Origin: Bordetella parapertussis
Lineage (GTDB): Bacteria > Pseudomonadota > Gammaproteobacteria > Burkholderiales > Burkholderiaceae_C
Direction of reading: 5' to 3'
NCBI GenBank assembly: GCA_945870575.1
Contig: CAMBSK010000016.1
Span: 1 to 61,557, forward strand
DNA: 61,557 bases
Of this stretch, positions 1 to 8,660 are shown one piece after another. The translations under genes were made by a program, and so were the position numbers. Within the stretch, counting starts at the first letter, position 1, and each line of letters opens with the position of its first letter. Under the pieces are notes generated by a model. That model saw only the letters and a program-made list of their open reading frames with translations, had not been told where the DNA came from and ran no database searches.

Positions 1-206
1 CGGTGCGGCAGCGGATGAAATCCGTATTTGGCTAACGGCCCCTCGGCAAGCGGCGCAGGTTCATTGGCTTGCAAGGGATGGGCCGGCATATGAAAAGCCC
101 GGCGCGCCTGTTCGCTCACCACTTTGCCTATGGTTTTTTTCTCGCGCCTGGCGATTTCTTTGGCGGCAAACAGCACGTCGTCGTCTATGTCTAAGGTGGT
201 GCGCAT
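1..206 (-). CDS. Antitoxin, VapB/CopG-like, C-terminus cut by window edge
   Basis: The first 68 codons of a small protein are visible; its 3' end lies outside the window. It opens MRTTLDIDDDVLFAAKEIA, the typical beginning of short ribbon-helix-helix antitoxins of the VapB/DUF2191 kind, which have one beta strand for DNA contact followed by helices. A basic KEIARREKK stretch follows, then a Pro/Ala-rich tail around residues 45-65 that would normally bind the toxin. The ATG at 206-204 was chosen because it begins this strand motif exactly. A perfect inverted repeat 15 bp upstream fits autoregulation. The partner toxin, probably a PIN-domain RNase, would lie to the left and is not seen, so the toxin-antitoxin role is inferred. 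Confidence 0.6.
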   Translation of the reverse strand, partial: MRTTLDIDDDVLFAAKEIARREKKTIGKVVSEQARRAFHMPAHPLQANEPAPLAEGPLAKYGFHPLPH

Positions 207-220
207 GGTCGAATCCTAAA

Positions 221-248
221 GATGTTTGATGATTCTGCATCAAACATC
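221..248. promoter_or_regulatory. Perfect 11-bp inverted repeat, likely antitoxin operator
   Basis: The arms GATGTTTGATG (221-231) and CATCAAACATC (238-248) are exact reverse complements separated by ATTCTG. The element lies between the divergent antitoxin (start 206, minus) and the aldo/keto reductase (start 277, plus). Ribbon-helix-helix antitoxins normally repress their own promoters through such palindromes. If that holds here, the reductase promoter could be affected too. The repeat is seen directly; its function is inferred. Confidence 0.55.
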
Positions 249-276
249 AGTCTTTTTCAAGGCCTAGAATGCGGTC

Positions 277-1281
277 ATGAAAACACGTCAAGTCGGCCCT
301 TTCCGCGTCAATCCCATAGGCCTGGGATGCATGAATATTTGCCCGGTCTACGGGCCGCCGCCAGCTGAAGCCGACGCGCAACGGCTGTTGCTGACGGCGC
401 TGGACGAGGGCGTGGATTTTCTGGACACGGCGGCGCTCTACGGTTTCGGCGAAAGCGAGCGCATCATCGGCAAAACTTTGTCGTCGCAGCGCGACCGTTT
501 TGTGCTGGCCAGCAAATGCGGTTTGCATGGCGTGGACTTGAATGGCGACGGCAAGAAAGTGCGCGTCATCGATGGTCGGCCTGAAACCATACGCGCGACC
601 TGCGAAAACAGTTTGCGCAGTTTGAAAACCGAAACCATCGATTTGTATTACCTGCACCGCTGGGACAAAAAAGTGCCTATAGAAGACAGCGTAGGCGCCA
701 TGAGTGATTTGATTCAGGCCGGCAAAATACGCAGCATAGGTTTGTCCGAGGTGTCTGCCGCTACCTTGCGCAAAGCCTTTGCGGTGCATCCCATCGCAGC
801 GCTGCAAACCGAATATTCGTTGTGGACACGCAACCCTGAAATTTCAGTGCTGGACGCTTGCCGTGACCTCGGCGTGGCTTTCGTATCCTTCAGTCCCTTG
901 GCCAGAAAATATTTGTGCGGTGATTTGCTCGATATCGGCAGCCTGCTGCCCACCGACTGGCGTCACACTTCGCCGCGTTTTCATGTCGACAATTACGCCA
1001 AAAACCTGCAATTGCTGGACGGTTATTTGCAGATTGCGCGCGACATCGGTTGCTCACCGGCGCAACTGGCCATAGCCTGGGTGTTGCACCAGGCGCCGAA
1101 TATTGTCACCATACCCGGCACCTCGCGCATAGACCATTTGAAAGACAACATGGGCGCGGCGAATATCCAACTGTCGCCGGAAATTTTGGCGCGTCTGGAC
1201 GCAGCCATTAACCATGACAACGTGAGCGGCAACCGCTACAACGAAGCAGTCACCAAAGAAGTCGATACCGAGTCTTTCTAA
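277..1281 (+). CDS. Aldo/keto reductase
   Basis: A 334-residue (beta/alpha)8-barrel NADPH-dependent oxidoreductase of the AKR superfamily, cytosolic. The catalytic tetrad is visible: D50 and Y55 in FLDTAALYGFGESE, K80 in LASKCG, and H127 in YYLHRWD. The C-terminal cofactor site reads IPGTSRIDHLKDN near residues 275-290. The length is normal for the YajO/Tas/YghZ-like subgroup. It stands alone on the plus strand, divergent from an antitoxin and convergent with an AraC regulator, so its substrate cannot be deduced. The ATG at 277 is the only start consistent with the first barrel strand. Confidence 0.9.
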   Translation: MKTRQVGPFRVNPIGLGCMNICPVYGPPPAEADAQRLLLTALDEGVDFLDTAALYGFGESERIIGKTLSSQRDRFVLASKCGLHGVDLNGDGKKVRVIDGRPETIRATCENSLRSLKTETIDLYYLHRWDKKVPIEDSVGAMSDLIQAGKIRSIGLSEVSAATLRKAFAVHPIAALQTEYSLWTRNPEISVLDACRDLGVAFVSFSPLARKYLCGDLLDIGSLLPTDWRHTSPRFHVDNYAKNLQLLDGYLQIARDIGCSPAQLAIAWVLHQAPNIVTIPGTSRIDHLKDNMGAANIQLSPEILARLDAAINHDNVSGNRYNEAVTKEVDTESF

Positions 1282-1333
1282 AGCGCCCCGTTCAATGCTG
1301 ATGCCCGTGTTAAAAAACGAGCGCAGTGACGAC

Positions 1334-2335
1334 TTAAACTTGGCGCAAGGTGTCAGATGGCGAGCAGCCGAAACGCGCTTTGTAATAAGCCGCAAAACGC
1401 CCCATGTGTATGAACCCGTTTTGCAAAGCGATCTGCGTCACCGAGGCATGCTCTCCTGAGGCAGCATAAGTTTTCAGTGCCTGGTGAACCTGATCGAGCC
1501 GCATACAGCGTTCGTAGGTCAGCGGCGACATACCGAAGCGGTTGTGAAAAATACTCTCCAGCGTACGTGGACTGACCCGGGCCGCTTCGGCGACTTCGTG
1601 CAAATGCAGGCTGCGTTGTCCGTGGGCGTGAATGAAATCCAGCGATCTTTGCAAGGCAATATTTGTCTTGGATGTGCCGGGTACTTTCTTGTCCCCCTCC
1701 GGGGAATGCAACATAGAAACACCGCTGAGTAAAAACGCTTCCATCGCCGCCTGTGCCGCTGGCAATTTCAGCCATTGCTCGCCGTGTTGGTCTAGGTTGC
1801 GCGTCATGTCGACCAACGCCGCCCACCAGGCGGACACAGCCGGGTTGTCCAAAGATTGCGTCAGACTGAACGGCAAACAAGCCTGACCGGGCGCGGCTGG
1901 CAGGCGTTGGTGCAGCAGTTTGCTTGGCACATGCACCATCAACATGGCGCAATCGCTGCTCCAGTTCATGGTGGTTTTGGCGTGCGGCAACAGCACGCCC
2001 ATGGTGCGCGTGTCCACTTGCGCTTGTTGCCCATTGGAGTTGAGCAAGGCCGTGCCGCGCAACGGCAGTTGGAACAAATAAAAATCGCCGCGCACGCCGG
2101 GGTCTATGGTGACGTCGGCGCCGTAGCTCAGCACATTCAGCGACACCTGGTTCAGACGCACCTGGTTATGGCGGGCCTCAAACCGCGCAGCGTGGCCGGT
2201 GATTTCCAACCGGTGCGGCGACAACGCCAAGCCTATCAATTCCCTGGCCTCTTCGACTTTGCGGCTGCGGATCAAAGGGTAGTTGTCCAGCAGGTGGACG
2301 TTTGCCTGAAACCGGGGAAACATCTGGAAGGTCAT
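1334..2335 (-). CDS. AraC-family transcriptional regulator
   Basis: About 333 residues from the chosen start. Residues 1-200 resemble the AraC_binding_2 sensor domain (a beta-rich region with FYLFQLPLRG and MGVLLPHAKTTMNW). The last 100 residues carry the double helix-turn-helix of AraC proteins: LHLHEVAEAARVSPRTLE, then the second HTH around SVTQIALQNGFIHMGRFAAY and the closing FGCSPSDTLRQ. A longer reading from 2380 is possible, but the added 15 residues are hydrophobic and unlike the family, so the ATG at 2335 is preferred. It diverges from the cyclase/ABC/IorAB operon at 2521, which it plausibly controls in response to the operon's substrate; that link is inference from position. Confidence 0.88.
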   Translation of the reverse strand: MTFQMFPRFQANVHLLDNYPLIRSRKVEEARELIGLALSPHRLEITGHAARFEARHNQVRLNQVSLNVLSYGADVTIDPGVRGDFYLFQLPLRGTALLNSNGQQAQVDTRTMGVLLPHAKTTMNWSSDCAMLMVHVPSKLLHQRLPAAPGQACLPFSLTQSLDNPAVSAWWAALVDMTRNLDQHGEQWLKLPAAQAAMEAFLLSGVSMLHSPEGDKKVPGTSKTNIALQRSLDFIHAHGQRSLHLHEVAEAARVSPRTLESIFHNRFGMSPLTYERCMRLDQVHQALKTYAASGEHASVTQIALQNGFIHMGRFAAYYKARFGCSPSDTLRQV

Positions 2336-2520
2336 GGTGAGCCCAACCGTTAAAGATAAAACAGTATATGCAAGCTCCATAACGAAACATTTGGGGGGCC
2401 TGGTCAGGGAAGGTGCTAGGTTCTTATTGCGTTTTTCGGATAAGAGTCAACGAAAATCGGATTGCCAAAGCCACTACCCCTGCACATAATAATATTTGCC
2501 TTTGCTTTCAGGAGTTTTTA

Positions 2521-3303
2521 ATGAGCAATTCTCTGGCTTCCTTTGCTGCCGATATCGCCAGCGGCAAGATTCGCATCATCGATTTGACACATCCCTTGTC
2601 TTCCGACTTTCCTCCTTTGCAACTGCCGCCGCAATTCGGTCAGGTGGCGGCTTTCAAAATGGAGCAGATTTCCAAATACGACGACGCAGGCCCGGGCTGG
2701 TACTGGAACAACTTCAGCTGCGGCGAACACACCGGCACCCACTTTGACGCACCGGCGCACTGGGTCACCGGCAAAGACCACCCGAATAACACCGTCGACA
2801 CCATCACGCCGGACAACTTCATCGCGCCCGTGGTGGTGGTTGACGCCAGCGCCGAGGTCAAGGCCAACCCGGACTGGCTGCTGACGGTCGAGTTTTTGCA
2901 AGCCTGGGAAGCCAAGCACGGCAAGATTCCTGCGGGTGCCTGGCTGGCGTTTCGCACCGACTGGTCTAAGCGCATCTCCGACCCGGTGGCGTATGTGAAT
3001 ATGCGCGAAGACGGTGCCCATACCCCCGGCCCGACACAGGCCACGGTGGAATGGCTGATCAAGGAACGCCATGTGCACGGTTTTGCGGTGGAAACCATCA
3101 ACACCGACGCCGGCCAGTCCTATGCCTGGCCCATGCCTTACCCCTGTCACACTTTGATGCACGGCGCCAACCGCTTCGGTTTGCAATGCCTGACCAATCT
3201 AGACCAGTTGCCCGCTACCGGCGCTTTGATTATTTCGGCCCCGCTGAAAATCAAAGGCGGCTCAGGTAGCCCTTTGCGCGTACTGGCTTTGTTGCCCGCC
3301 TGA
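2521..3303 (+). CDS. Cyclase family protein (kynurenine-formamidase-like metal hydrolase)
   Basis: A 260-residue member of the cyclase/KynB family of Zn- or Mn-dependent hydrolases. The metal-binding motif HTGTHFDAPAHW lies at residues 70-81 (H70, H74, D76), and the fold's opening strand reads IIDLTHPLSSDFP. The ATG at 2521 is preceded by CAGGAG seven bases upstream; an in-frame upstream extension to 2413 has no such site. The family includes arylformamidases (tryptophan/kynurenine pathway) and hydrolases of cyclic or isatin-like compounds. It is the first gene of the operon that encodes a peptide-type importer and an indolepyruvate oxidoreductase, so a tryptophan- or indole-like substrate is tempting but unproven. 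Confidence 0.85.
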   Translation: MSNSLASFAADIASGKIRIIDLTHPLSSDFPPLQLPPQFGQVAAFKMEQISKYDDAGPGWYWNNFSCGEHTGTHFDAPAHWVTGKDHPNNTVDTITPDNFIAPVVVVDASAEVKANPDWLLTVEFLQAWEAKHGKIPAGAWLAFRTDWSKRISDPVAYVNMREDGAHTPGPTQATVEWLIKERHVHGFAVETINTDAGQSYAWPMPYPCHTLMHGANRFGLQCLTNLDQLPATGALIISAPLKIKGGSGSPLRVLALLPA

Positions 3304-3351
3304 TTTTTTTGCCTTCGATTTATTTTTTCCCTTCACTTCAAGGATATGACC

Positions 3352-4905
3352 ATGAATTTCACCGACACCCCTGAATTTGCCGAACAGCGCCGCGCGTTTT
3401 TGCGTCACACAGGTTTGAGCCTGGCCGCCCTGGGCGCCAGCGGCCCCTTGCAGGTGCTGGCCCAAAACAGCAACACTTTGACGATTGCCTATAACGTCAG
3501 CCTGCCCTCCTGGGATCCGACCGTCGGTCCCTCGGCCGTCAACCCGACCATACAAGCGCTGTACAAAGCTGTGCTGTCGCAGTACATCGACCAGAATGCC
3601 GACTTGAGCCTCAAACCTGATTTGCTGACCAAGTGGGGCTGGAACGCCGATCGCAGCAAAATCAGCATGACCGTGCGCAAAAACGCCAAGTGGCACGACG
3701 GCAGCAAAGTCACCGCTGAAGACGTGGCTTGGTCGCTGATTCGCGCCGGTGACCCGAAAACCGGCAACCCTATTCAATTCGTCTGGGGCAAGGTCACCAA
3801 CGTGAAGGCTGAAGGCGACACCGTCACCGCCGACGTCAAAGAATTCGAACCCGCCTTCTTCAAATGGATGGCATTCCTCACCGGCTACGTGTTGCCCAAG
3901 GCCTATTACGAGAAAGTTGGCAAAGAAGGTTTCGAGAAAAAACCTCTTGGCAGCGGCCCTTACATGGTCGAAGAGTTTGTCGCCGGTTCGCATATGAAAC
4001 TCAAGGCCTTCGCCGACTACTTCGGCGGCAAGCCGGCGTTTGAGACTGTCATCGTCAAATTCGTCACTGACCCGTCAGCGCGGATTGCAGAAATCGAATC
4101 TGGCCGCTCGGACATGACCATGGAAATCCCTTTCGAGGAATACGACCGACTCAAAGCCAAGGGCTTTAGCGGCACCAACGCGCCGGTCACCGACATTGGC
4201 ATGATTTTCCTCACCAGCCTGGGACCCATGCTAGACGTCAGAGTGCGCAAAGCGCTGGCCATGTCTATCAATAAAAAAGCGCTCACCGAAAAACTGCTCA
4301 AAGGTGCGGCTCAACCTATTGATACGCTGCAAGCACCGTCTTATGCTGCTTACGATCCAAGCACCAAAGTGGCTTACGACGTGGCCAAGGCCACCGATTT
4401 GATGAAGCAAGCTGGATTCACCAAAGAAAACCCCTTGCGCTTCAAAGTGCAGACTACACGCGGCTTCAAGCCCAAGGATTTCGAAGTCATGCAAGCCGTG
4501 GTCGGCATGTGGAAAAACATAGGTGTTGAAGCTGAACTCGAGGTCTACGAGATCGCCAAGCATTACGAACTGCGCGCCCAGCACAAGCTGGCACCTGCGG
4601 CCTTTTACAACTGGGGCAATGCCATCGGCGACCCATCAACTTCCACCGGTTTTGCCATGTTCACGCATTCACCGCACTCGGCCTGGAAAACCAAAGAAGT
4701 GGACGACCTGATCGGCCCGCTGTGGGGTGAGAAGGATGAAGCCAAGCGCATCGCCGGTTACAAAAAGGTAGACAAGTACATCGCTGAAAACGCTTGTGTG
4801 ATTCCCTTGTTCCAGTACAACCAGACCGTAGTGTTCCGCAAAGGCTTAAACGCCGCACCGCACGGCGCTGGTTTTGTATTGCCGCAAACCGTCAAGAAGG
4901 CTTAA
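3352..4905 (+). CDS. ABC transporter substrate-binding protein, family 5 (Dpp/Opp-like)
   Basis: A periplasmic binding protein of 517 residues, the usual size for SBP_bac_5 (DppA/OppA/NikA). The N-terminus carries a twin-arginine signal, EQRRAFLRHTGLSLAALG, followed by a hydrophobic stretch and a cleavage-like VLAQN site, so export by Tat is likely. Family hallmarks include the region around WHDGSKVTAEDVAWSL and, near residue 300, VRVRKALAMSINKKAL. AAGGA at 3340-3344 is only one base from the ATG at 3346 but seven from the ATG at 3352, so the latter is chosen. It delivers ligand to the permeases and ATPases encoded directly downstream. Confidence 0.92.
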   Translation: MNFTDTPEFAEQRRAFLRHTGLSLAALGASGPLQVLAQNSNTLTIAYNVSLPSWDPTVGPSAVNPTIQALYKAVLSQYIDQNADLSLKPDLLTKWGWNADRSKISMTVRKNAKWHDGSKVTAEDVAWSLIRAGDPKTGNPIQFVWGKVTNVKAEGDTVTADVKEFEPAFFKWMAFLTGYVLPKAYYEKVGKEGFEKKPLGSGPYMVEEFVAGSHMKLKAFADYFGGKPAFETVIVKFVTDPSARIAEIESGRSDMTMEIPFEEYDRLKAKGFSGTNAPVTDIGMIFLTSLGPMLDVRVRKALAMSINKKALTEKLLKGAAQPIDTLQAPSYAAYDPSTKVAYDVAKATDLMKQAGFTKENPLRFKVQTTRGFKPKDFEVMQAVVGMWKNIGVEAELEVYEIAKHYELRAQHKLAPAAFYNWGNAIGDPSTSTGFAMFTHSPHSAWKTKEVDDLIGPLWGEKDEAKRIAGYKKVDKYIAENACVIPLFQYNQTVVFRKGLNAAPHGAGFVLPQTVKKA

Positions 4906-4919
4906 TGCCTGATTGCCCG

Positions 4920-4959
4920 CCGGTTCAGCCGCAGACAACTGCGGTCGGACCGGTTTTTT
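4920..4959 (+). terminator. Intercistronic hairpin with T-run (partial terminator)
   Basis: CCGGT pairs with ACCGG and CCGCAG pairs with CTGCGG around a short loop, and six Ts follow (4954-4959). It sits between the binding-protein gene and the permease genes. Such hairpins commonly lower expression of membrane subunits relative to the abundant binding protein; partial termination here is inferred. Confidence 0.65.
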
Positions 4960-4975
4960 GTTGGTTCGCAGGATC

Positions 4976-5992
4976 ATGAATCCGCTGGTTTATCTCAAAC
5001 GCGTGTTGATCGCCATTCCTACGCTGCTAGGCGTGGGCGTGGTGGTGTTCGTGCTCATGCGCGTGGTGCCCGGCGACCCTATCGCCATGATGATTGCGCC
5101 CGGTGCCAGCCCGCAGGACATACAAAACATGCGGGCCTTGTACGGCTTGGACAAGTCGATTGCGCAACAGTTTGTCATCTGGCTGGGCGAAGTGCTGCAA
5201 GGCCGCTTCGGTACTTCCATTACTTTTCGCCAGGACGTGTTGACGCTGATCGGTGAACGCTTGCCGGCCACGCTGGAGCTTGGTGGTGTCGCCATGCTGC
5301 TGGCCGTCTTGTTGGGAGGTGCTGCCGGTTTGTGGTCGGCTGCGCGCGACGGCGGCTGGGTCAGCAACCTGATAGACGCGCTGGTGGCTGTCATTCAATC
5401 CATTCCCGATTTTTTATGGGGACTGATGCTCATGCTGTTGTTCGGCGTGCTGTTGCCCTGGTTGCCGATTTCAGGGCGGCTGGACCCGGGTTTGAGCCAG
5501 CAGGCAGGCACCGGTTTTTTGTTGATTGATAGCTTGATTCACGCGCGCACAGAGCTGGTCAAGTCCTTGTTGCTGTACATGCTGGCCCCGGCGCTGTCGC
5601 TGGCTTTACCGGTGGCGGCCATGCTGGCGCGACTGCTTAAAGCTTCCATGCAAGAAGCAATGTCGAGCGACTATGTGATGCTGGCGCGCTTGAAAGGCAT
5701 GTCTACCAGGCATGTGTTGCTGGTCGAGGCTTTGCCTAATGCGGTCACGCCTACGCTGTCCTTGTCGGCCGTGCAATTCGCTTTCATTTTGGGCGGCACG
5801 GTGCTGATCGAACGTTTGTTCAGCTACCCCGGCATAGGCAGTCTGGCGATTGACGCTGTCATCGGGCGTGACCTGCCATTGATACAAGCCATCGTGTTGA
5901 CCTTTGCGCTGTTGTTCATCGCCATCAATATCGCGGTCGACGTGCTGGTGGTGTTTCTCAATCCGCGTTTGCGCGCTTCTCAAACTGCGTGA
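4976..5992 (+). CDS. ABC transporter permease, DppB-like
   Basis: A 338-residue inner-membrane permease with the standard layout of the DppB/OppB family: a first membrane helix (IAIPTLLGVGVVVFVLMRVVPGDP), a periplasmic segment, then five further helices. The C-terminal coupling region contains a GMS...EALPNAVTP pattern (EAA loop) and the family ending ERLFSYPGIGSLAIDAVIGRD. The start at 4976 is preceded by AGGA and begins immediately before helix 1, as in homologues; an upstream in-frame ATG would add residues translated from the terminator hairpin. It forms the channel with the DppC-like protein encoded 42 bases downstream. Confidence 0.92.
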   Translation: MNPLVYLKRVLIAIPTLLGVGVVVFVLMRVVPGDPIAMMIAPGASPQDIQNMRALYGLDKSIAQQFVIWLGEVLQGRFGTSITFRQDVLTLIGERLPATLELGGVAMLLAVLLGGAAGLWSAARDGGWVSNLIDALVAVIQSIPDFLWGLMLMLLFGVLLPWLPISGRLDPGLSQQAGTGFLLIDSLIHARTELVKSLLLYMLAPALSLALPVAAMLARLLKASMQEAMSSDYVMLARLKGMSTRHVLLVEALPNAVTPTLSLSAVQFAFILGGTVLIERLFSYPGIGSLAIDAVIGRDLPLIQAIVLTFALLFIAINIAVDVLVVFLNPRLRASQTA

Positions 5993-6034
5993 TGCTCGTG
6001 CGCCTCGTTTTGATACCGCACACGAAAGCCCGCC

Positions 6035-6913
6035 ATGGCTGACGCGAAACCCGTGTCTGTGTGGTTGCGTCTCAGACGCAACCCGCGTGTGCTGTTCGGC
6101 GGCGCTGTTTGTTTGCTATTGGTGCTAACCGCCTTGCTGGCTCCCTGGCTGGCGCCGCAAGACCCGGGGCAGCAGGAGTTGATGGCCTCGTTTGAAAAGC
6201 CTTTGCTGTTCGGTTACGCCGCATCGGACCCCAGCTTGCCAAACTATTGGCTGGGCAGCGACAACCTGGGCCGCGATGTGTTGTCTCGTTTGATCTACGG
6301 CGCACGCATTGCCATGTTGGTCGCAGTTATTTCAGCCACCCTGGCGGCGCTGCTGGGCTCCTTGCTGGGTGCGCTGGCGGGTTTTTACGGTGGGCGTATC
6401 GACAGTTTGATTTCCCGCATGGTCGATGTGTGGATGTCGTTTCCACCGGTGCTGTTGTCCATCGTGCTGGTGTCGGTGCTGGGTACGGGTTTGTGGTCGG
6501 TGATCGCTGCCATCGTCATCGTCGACTGGACCCGATTTTGCCGCGTGGTGCGGGCCGAAACACAGGCGCAGGCCGCGCTGGACTATGTGGTGTCGGCACG
6601 CATGTTAGGCATGCGTTCCTGGCAAATTGTGTGGCACGAGATACGCCCGAATGTGATGCCGCTCTTAATCACCTTGTTCACCCTGGAGATGGGTGTGGCA
6701 ATTGTGGTCGAGGCTATTTTGAGTTTTGTCGGCTTGTCCTTGTCTTCAGGCGCGGCCACCTGGGGCGGCATGGTCGGCGAAGGACGTTTGTATGTGAACC
6801 AAGCGCCTTGGTTGATGGTCTTTCCTATGCTCTTGATGATGCTGGCTGTGCTTGGCTTGAATGCCTTGGGCGACGGTTTGCGGCGTGAGTTTGACCCGGT
6901 GATGACGCGATGA
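6035..6913 (+). CDS. ABC transporter permease, DppC-like
   Basis: The second permease subunit, 292 residues. The N-terminus has a first membrane helix (FGGAVCLLLVLTALLAPWLAP), then LGSDNLGRDVLSRLIYGAR, a signature of the DppC/OppC family, and four to five more helices. The EAA coupling loop lies near residue 200 (RMLGMRSWQIVWHEIRPN) and the family motif VEAILSFVGLSL near 230-241. It overlaps the downstream ATPase gene by 4 bases (ATGA), which implies translational coupling. Together with the neighbouring genes it gives a complete importer for a peptide-like or related organic ligand. Confidence 0.92.
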   Translation: MADAKPVSVWLRLRRNPRVLFGGAVCLLLVLTALLAPWLAPQDPGQQELMASFEKPLLFGYAASDPSLPNYWLGSDNLGRDVLSRLIYGARIAMLVAVISATLAALLGSLLGALAGFYGGRIDSLISRMVDVWMSFPPVLLSIVLVSVLGTGLWSVIAAIVIVDWTRFCRVVRAETQAQAALDYVVSARMLGMRSWQIVWHEIRPNVMPLLITLFTLEMGVAIVVEAILSFVGLSLSSGAATWGGMVGEGRLYVNQAPWLMVFPMLLMMLAVLGLNALGDGLRREFDPVMTR

Positions 6914-7800
6914 ATAACAGCAATGCCACACCCGCTTTGCAGATCCGCGATTTGCACGTCGAAATTCGCCGCGCCGACACTTGGCTGCCCATATTGCGCG
7001 GCGTCAACTTCAGCGTTGCACCGGGCTGCATACACGCGCTGGTCGGCGAGTCCGGCGGCGGTAAATCCATGGTTGCCAAAGCAGTCACCGGTTTGCTCCC
7101 GCAGGCCGCACGCATCAGCGGCGGCAGCATTTGTATTGATGGTCAAGATGTCACGCATTGGTCTGAAAACCAATGGCGCACGCTGCGCGGCGGTGCGGTC
7201 AGCATGGTGTTGCAAGACCCGATGACGGCGCTCAATCCGGTGCGCCGCATCGGCGCGCAAATGGCCGATGTGCTGCGCGCGCACACTGCCGGCGCAGACA
7301 TTGAAGCCACGCTGGTAGGCCTACTCGAGCAAGTGCAACTGCGTGAACCGCAAGCGGTGCTCAAAGCCTACCCGCACCAACTTTCGGGCGGCATGCGCCA
7401 ACGTGTGGTGATAGCCATGGCCTGGGCTTGCCGGCCGCGTTTGATCATTTGTGACGAACCGACCACGGCGCTGGATGTGACGGTGCAAAAGCAAGTGCTG
7501 CGTTTGATTCATCGTCTGGCGGGCGAAGGCCAGGGCGTGTTGTTGGTCACGCACGACTTGGGCGTGGTTGCCAAGCTGTGCCGCAGCCTGTCGGTCATAC
7601 ACGCCGGGCGCATTCTGGAGGAAGGAAGCGTCGAAGCCGTGTTTGCGCAGCCCCAGCATGCATACACGCAAGCCCTGCTGGCAGCCACGCCGCGTTTTGA
7701 CCGGCCTGAGCACACACTGGTGCCGGTGGACGACGGCTTGATCGACAGCTTGAACGCGCAAGCTCGTGCGTACGACAGTGAACGCGGGGTGAGCGCATGA
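6910..7800 (+). CDS. ABC transporter ATP-binding protein, DppD-like
   Basis: A cytoplasmic ATPase of 296 residues. Walker A is [12 protein letters not shown], the Q-loop QDPMTALNP, the signature LSGGMRQRV, Walker [14 protein letters not shown], and the switch histidine lies in LLVTHDLG. The C-terminal part, [14 protein letters not shown], is the oligopeptide-ABC region. The gene overlaps the permease gene before it and the second ATPase gene after it by 4 bases each. It is slightly shorter than typical DppD (about 320-330 residues) and lacks the Cys-rich C-terminal extension seen in many members. Confidence 0.92.
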   Translation: MNNSNATPALQIRDLHVEIRRADTWLPILRGVNFSVAPGCIHALVGESGGGKSMVAKAVTGLLPQAARISGGSICIDGQDVTHWSENQWRTLRGGAVSMVLQDPMTALNPVRRIGAQMADVLRAHTAGADIEATLVGLLEQVQLREPQAVLKAYPHQLSGGMRQRVVIAMAWACRPRLIICDEPTTALDVTVQKQVLRLIHRLAGEGQGVLLVTHDLGVVAKLCRSLSVIHAGRILEEGSVEAVFAQPQHAYTQALLAATPRFDRPEHTLVPVDDGLIDSLNAQARAYDSERGVSA

Positions 7801-8639
7801 GCCCGCCCTTGTTGCAAGTCAAAGGTCTGGGCTTGAGCCTACCGGACATGGCGCACAAAAGCTTGTTTGCAGCAGCGCCTATGAAGCGCATTTTCAGCAA
7901 CATCAGTTTTGAGTTGCAGGCAGGTTCTTCCTTGGGCGTGATTGGCGAATCTGGCAGCGGTAAGTCGACGCTGGCGCGCGCGCTCACGCTGATCATGCCG
8001 CCGCAAGAAGGTGAATTGCTGTTTCGCGGCGAGTCTGTGTTGGCTTTCAATGACCAACAGCGCATCAACTACCGCAGCCAGTTGCAAATGATTTTTCAGG
8101 ACCCGATGTCCTCGCTGAATCCGCGACGGCGCATCAGCGACATCATTGCCCAGCCTTTGCAAGTGCTGGGGCGCGACCTGAATACTTCGGACCGCCAAGA
8201 CAAAGTCATGCAGTTATTACGCCGCGTCGGTCTCGACAGTTCTTTGGCTTCGCGCTATCCGCACCAGTTGTCCGGCGGTCAACGCCAGCGGGTCGGCATT
8301 GCGCGCGCACTCGCGCTGCAACCGGTGGCTTTGATTGCAGATGAAGTCACCTCGGGCCTGGACGTGTCGGCGCAGGCGCGTATTGTGGCGCTGCTGCAAG
8401 CCTTGCGCCGCGAAGAGGGCTTGGCGCTGATTTTCATCAGCCACGATTTGTCGCTGGTGCGCAGCCTGTGCGATGACGTGTTGATACTGCGCCAGGGTGA
8501 AGTCATGGAGCAGGGCGCAGCAGCACAGATTTTTTCGCAACCCCGGCATGCATACACCCGGGATTTGATGGACGCGATCGCCTTGCCCGAGCCCGATGCG
8601 GGCTGGCTGGAACGCGGCCAGACCACGGCAGGCGCTTAG
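7797..8639 (+). CDS. ABC transporter ATP-binding protein, DppF-like
   Basis: The second ATPase of the importer, 280 residues. Walker A is GESGSGKSTLARAL, the Q-loop QDPMSSLNPR, the signature LSGGQRQRVGIARAL. Walker B reads LIADEVTSGLDVSAQ, where the usual DEPTSALD has Val and Gly substitutions; the catalytic Glu is kept. The switch histidine is in FISHDLSL. The N-terminal 40 residues carry an insertion (about residues 15-30) between strand 1 and Walker A. It ends 21 bases before the indolepyruvate oxidoreductase gene, which ties transport to that enzyme. Confidence 0.9.
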   Translation: MSPPLLQVKGLGLSLPDMAHKSLFAAAPMKRIFSNISFELQAGSSLGVIGESGSGKSTLARALTLIMPPQEGELLFRGESVLAFNDQQRINYRSQLQMIFQDPMSSLNPRRRISDIIAQPLQVLGRDLNTSDRQDKVMQLLRRVGLDSSLASRYPHQLSGGQRQRVGIARALALQPVALIADEVTSGLDVSAQARIVALLQALRREEGLALIFISHDLSLVRSLCDDVLILRQGEVMEQGAAAQIFSQPRHAYTRDLMDAIALPEPDAGWLERGQTTAGA

Positions 8640-8660
8640 GCGCGACAGACTGGAGCGAAC

